Shown here: positions 13,529 to 15,680 of the stretch, in pieces | How the letters are laid out: each line of letters begins with the position of its first letter | Numbering within the stretch: position 1 is the stretch's first letter | NCBI GenBank assembly: GCA_024640445.1 | Contig: JAHEEZ010000066.1 | Coordinates: 1-15,680, forward strand | Direction of reading: 5' to 3' | Origin: Acidobacteriota bacterium | GTDB lineage: Bacteria > Acidobacteriota > Blastocatellia > Pyrinomonadales > Pyrinomonadaceae | Length of the DNA stretch: 15,680 nt | Notes under the pieces: model-generated | Told to the model about the DNA's origin: nothing | What the model saw: the letters and a program-made list of their open reading frames with translations, nothing else | Database searches by the model: none | Position numbers and translations under genes: made by a program

Positions 13529-15124
13529 ATGGCGGTCGGATACTTCAGCCTAATTCTCCATGCTCACTTGCCATTTGTGAGGCATCCTGAATATCCGGAA
13601 TTCCTGGAAGAAGACTGGCTCTTTGAAGCGATCACGGAAGTTTACATCCCGCTGATCTCCATATTCGAAAGGCTGCACGAGTCGGGAGCGAAACCGAGGC
13701 TGGCGATGAACATCTCGCCGCCACTTTGCGAGATGCTCGCGGACAAGCTGCTGGAAACCCGGTACACTCGCCATCTCGAGAATCTTATTGAACTTTCCCG
13801 AAAGGAGTTCGAGCGGGTTCAAAAGGAGGATCCTGAATTCTACGACGTCGTCAAGATGTACGTCGATATGCTGGAATCCTCTCTGGATCTTTGGAACAAC
13901 AAGTACAACCGGAATCTGATCAACGCGTTCCGCGAACTTCAGGACAAGGGTGTGCTCGAGATCATCACCTGCGGGGCGACGCACGGTTTTCTTCCTCTGA
14001 TTTCGACCACGGAGTCACGTCGCGCCCAGGTAGAGGTCGCAGTCCGAAATTACTGGAAGCACTTCGGCAGGCAGCCGCGGGGAATATGGCTTCCCGAATG
14101 CGCGTACGAAGAGGGTGTCGAGGAGCTGCTCAAAGACGCCGGGATCGAGTACTTCATAGGTGATTCGCACGCGATCCTCTATGGCGATCCGAGGCCACGA
14201 TACGGAGTTCATGCTCCCGTGAGCTGTCCGAACGGGGTGGCAGTGTTTGCGCGTGATATCGAAACATCCCAACAGGTCTGGAGTGCCGAAGTCGGTTATC
14301 CCGGCAATGATATCTACCGGGAATTCTACAGGGATGTGGGCTGGGACCTTCCGATCGATTATCTGAAACCGCACCTTCATGAGGACGGAAGCCGGAGGCA
14401 TCTTGGACTCAAGTACTACCGGATCACAGGCAAAGACGTCCCGCAGAATCAGAAGCGGGCGTACAAGCCCCTTGCCGCAACGATGAAGGCTGCCGAGGAC
14501 GCCGGCGATTTTCTTCAGAAGAGAATTGATCAGGCGCGGCACCTTCGCTCGGCATATGGAGGACATCCGCCGCTAGTAACATCGCCTTATGACGCCGAAC
14601 TTTACGGCCACTGGTGGTTTGAAGGGCCGCAGTTCATCGACTACCTGTTTCGAAAGATACATTTTGACCAGGACGAGATCGAGGCTGTGACTCCGGGGGA
14701 TTTTCTGGATTCGGGTATTCCGATCCAGGTACAGACCCCTTCCGCGTCTTCGTGGGGAGAGGCGGGTTATTTCAAGGTTTGGCTAAACGAAGGCACCTCG
14801 TGGATGTACCGTTATGCGCACCACGCCGAGCGAAAGATGACCGAACTCGCGGATCATTTTCAGGAGCCAAACGAACTTGAGGTGCGTGCGCTGAATCAAT
14901 GCGCCCGCGAACTCTTGCTGGCGCAATCAAGTGACTGGGCGTTTCAGATCTATCAGGGTACGACCGTCGAATACTCGTCGAGGCGATTTCGATCACATAT
15001 CCAAAGGTTCGATCTGCTCGCAAGTGGGCTCGCCAGTTATGAGGTCGATGAAGAACTTCTCGCGGAACTTGAAAGCCGCGACAACATCTTTGACGAGATA
15101 GATTACCGGATATATCGTACGTAG
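13529..15124 (+). CDS. GH57 (DUF1957-type) 1,4-alpha-glucan branching enzyme
   Basis: Cytoplasmic family 57 glycoside hydrolase predicted to create alpha-1,6 branches in glycogen-like glucan. The 531 residues match the usual 520-560 of bacterial and archaeal GH57 branching enzymes. The conserved regions are in order: region 1 HAHLPF (11-16), region 2 GATHGFLPL (149-157), region 3 GIWLPECAY with nucleophile Glu190, region 4 TSPYDAELYGHWWFEG with acid/base Asp355, and a C-terminal helical region with LLLAQSSDWAFQI. Glu190 and Asp355 lie close to the positions of the catalytic pair in characterised enzymes (about 183/354). The first residues, GYFSLILHAHLPF, show that the ATG is right, although no Shine-Dalgarno is seen. 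It follows the DUF4912 gene by 85 bases and converges on the repeat protein. Some relatives have weak or alpha-amylase activity, so the reaction is inferred. Confidence 0.93.
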   Translation: MAVGYFSLILHAHLPFVRHPEYPEFLEEDWLFEAITEVYIPLISIFERLHESGAKPRLAMNISPPLCEMLADKLLETRYTRHLENLIELSRKEFERVQKEDPEFYDVVKMYVDMLESSLDLWNNKYNRNLINAFRELQDKGVLEIITCGATHGFLPLISTTESRRAQVEVAVRNYWKHFGRQPRGIWLPECAYEEGVEELLKDAGIEYFIGDSHAILYGDPRPRYGVHAPVSCPNGVAVFARDIETSQQVWSAEVGYPGNDIYREFYRDVGWDLPIDYLKPHLHEDGSRRHLGLKYYRITGKDVPQNQKRAYKPLAATMKAAEDAGDFLQKRIDQARHLRSAYGGHPPLVTSPYDAELYGHWWFEGPQFIDYLFRKIHFDQDEIEAVTPGDFLDSGIPIQVQTPSASSWGEAGYFKVWLNEGTSWMYRYAHHAERKMTELADHFQEPNELEVRALNQCARELLLAQSSDWAFQIYQGTTVEYSSRRFRSHIQRFDLLASGLASYEVDEELLAELESRDNIFDEIDYRIYRT

Positions 15125-15165
15125 TTCCGGCTGTACATCTCCCAACTCGGTCGCGGAACAAGAGA

Positions 15166-15680
15166 TTAGTGATTAGGAACGGGTACGTCCCCCGGTGTGC
15201 CAAACGGGACTGCCTGGAATCCGGCCGTTGAACGATTTAAGAACCAAGTTCCGATCGACGACCTGAAGACTGTAGCATCTGTCACCCCGTCTCCGTCGAA
15301 ATCGCCAGGCGCCGGTATGTCGCCGGGAATTCCCCAGGGGAATGCAAAGAAACTGTTGTCTTCGCTTCTGATAACATACCATTCAGAGGTCGAAGGTCTG
15401 TAAAACGCGACATCCGACTTTGAATCGCCCGTATATTCGCCGATGACGGGAATGTCCCCCGCAATACCGAATTGATTTCCGAGTACTCCCGAAGAGGACC
15501 TCAACTGCCACCATTGGTTCACCGAGGGCCTGTAAATAGCCACGTCATCCATACCGTCACCGTCGAAATCTGCAACCGTGGGTTCATCCCCGCTGGTTCC
15601 GAAAGGTACAGAAGCGACATTGGAATCCGAAGACCTGAGAATGAACCATGTACCGATCGAGGGTCTGAACACGGCAGGGT
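15166..15680 (-). CDS. FG-GAP/VCBS-like beta-propeller repeat protein, C-terminal part
   Basis: Only the last 171 codons or so are in the window; the frame runs through the right edge (the last readable codons before V-F-R-P-S encode Pro-Ala), so the apparent start at 15672 is internal. The visible part is made of four repeats of about 45 residues, each with [VIF]-[FY]-R-P-S, a Trp five residues later, then a G-x-x-G-D-x-P turn and a Ca-binding-like D-F-D-G-D-G. Such FG-GAP/VCBS-type repeats form beta-propellers in secreted or cell-surface proteins. I recall them as abundant in Blastocatellia, usually behind a signal peptide and a large variable region, which are not visible here. The last repeat is truncated and ends PVPNH. 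The gene converges on the GH57 gene with a 41-base gap. Confidence 0.88.
   Translation of the reverse strand, partial: PAVFRPSIGTWFILRSSDSNVASVPFGTSGDEPTVADFDGDGMDDVAIYRPSVNQWWQLRSSSGVLGNQFGIAGDIPVIGEYTGDSKSDVAFYRPSTSEWYVIRSEDNSFFAFPWGIPGDIPAPGDFDGDGVTDATVFRSSIGTWFLNRSTAGFQAVPFGTPGDVPVPNH
15169..15672 (-). repeat. Four tandem ~135-bp coding repeats (FRPS...DGDG units)
   Basis: Units in reading order: 15672-15538 (45 residues), 15537-15406 (44), 15405-15271 (45) and 15270-15169 (34, truncated). Units 1 and 3 carry intact DFDGDG loops. Unit 2 has a decayed EYTGDSKSD loop. Unit 4 reads FRSS instead of FRPS and lacks the loop. The units are diverged at DNA level, so this is old protein repetition rather than a recent DNA duplication. 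Confidence 0.85.

Noticed and set aside
15124..15159. GTTCCG/CGGAAC inverted repeat as a bidirectional terminator between GH57 and the repeat protein
   Set aside because: The six-base arms are separated by 24 bases with no T-run on either side; too weak to call.
1..15680. Mobile elements, CRISPR arrays, tRNA/rRNA genes, integrase or phage genes
   Set aside because: No transposase, integrase or terminal inverted repeats, no regularly spaced repeats other than the coding repeats at the right edge, and no cloverleaf or rRNA-like sequence were found by eye.

Overview
This 15.7-kb window is ordinary bacterial chromosome, moderately GC-rich, densely coding and with long antisense shadow frames. 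It most likely comes from the Acidobacteriota, class Blastocatellia (Pyrinomonadaceae-like). That assignment is inferred from gene content: a B12-dependent ribonucleotide reductase, an acidobacterial-style PilN/PilO/pseudopilin set, a DUF4912 + GH57 pair, and a right-edge protein built of ~45-residue 'FRPS...W...GD.P...DFDGDG' repeats that I recall as common in that class. I found no tRNA, rRNA, CRISPR array, insertion sequence or phage gene.

Layout. (1) 58-2574, minus: class II ribonucleotide reductase NrdJ. The 401-bp divergent intergenic region upstream holds a near-ideal sigma70 promoter for nrdJ and, just upstream of it, a 16-bp NrdR box with a weaker copy exactly 31 bp away. (2) 2976-3878, plus: redox chaperone Hsp33 (hslO), whose stop codon overlaps that of the next, convergent gene. 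(3) 7242-3875, minus: a compact four-gene operon, pilN - pilO - a PilP/GspC-like protein carrying an IPT/TIG domain - a pseudopilin lacking the usual Glu5. No pilM or pilQ is present. (4) 8358-7426, minus: an FHA-GGDEF diguanylate cyclase directly upstream of the pil genes. (5) 8520-12139, plus: a four-gene run with near-zero spacing: GT9 heptosyltransferase, solitary D12-class adenine DNA methyltransferase, ICMT/PEMT-like membrane methyltransferase, and an exported DUF3108 protein. (6) 12229-15124, plus: a DUF4912 protein with a histone-H1-like basic tail, then a GH57 alpha-glucan branching enzyme. (7) 15680-15166, minus: the C-terminal end of a beta-propeller-like repeat protein that runs off the window.

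How they fit together. The pil module with the upstream c-di-GMP cyclase suggests surface-appendage or secretion assembly under second-messenger control. The heptosyltransferase and DUF3108 genes point to envelope biogenesis, with the DNA methyltransferase an odd member of that transcription unit. The DUF4912/GH57 pair is a glycogen-type storage glucan unit. NrdJ is the nucleotide-supply gene and has the clearest regulatory region here. Nothing in the window is a fully unknown system. The most unusual items are the stripped-down PilN/O/P(TIG)/pilin operon and the DNA methyltransferase embedded among envelope genes. Many genes here lack an obvious Shine-Dalgarno, so several starts are uncertain.
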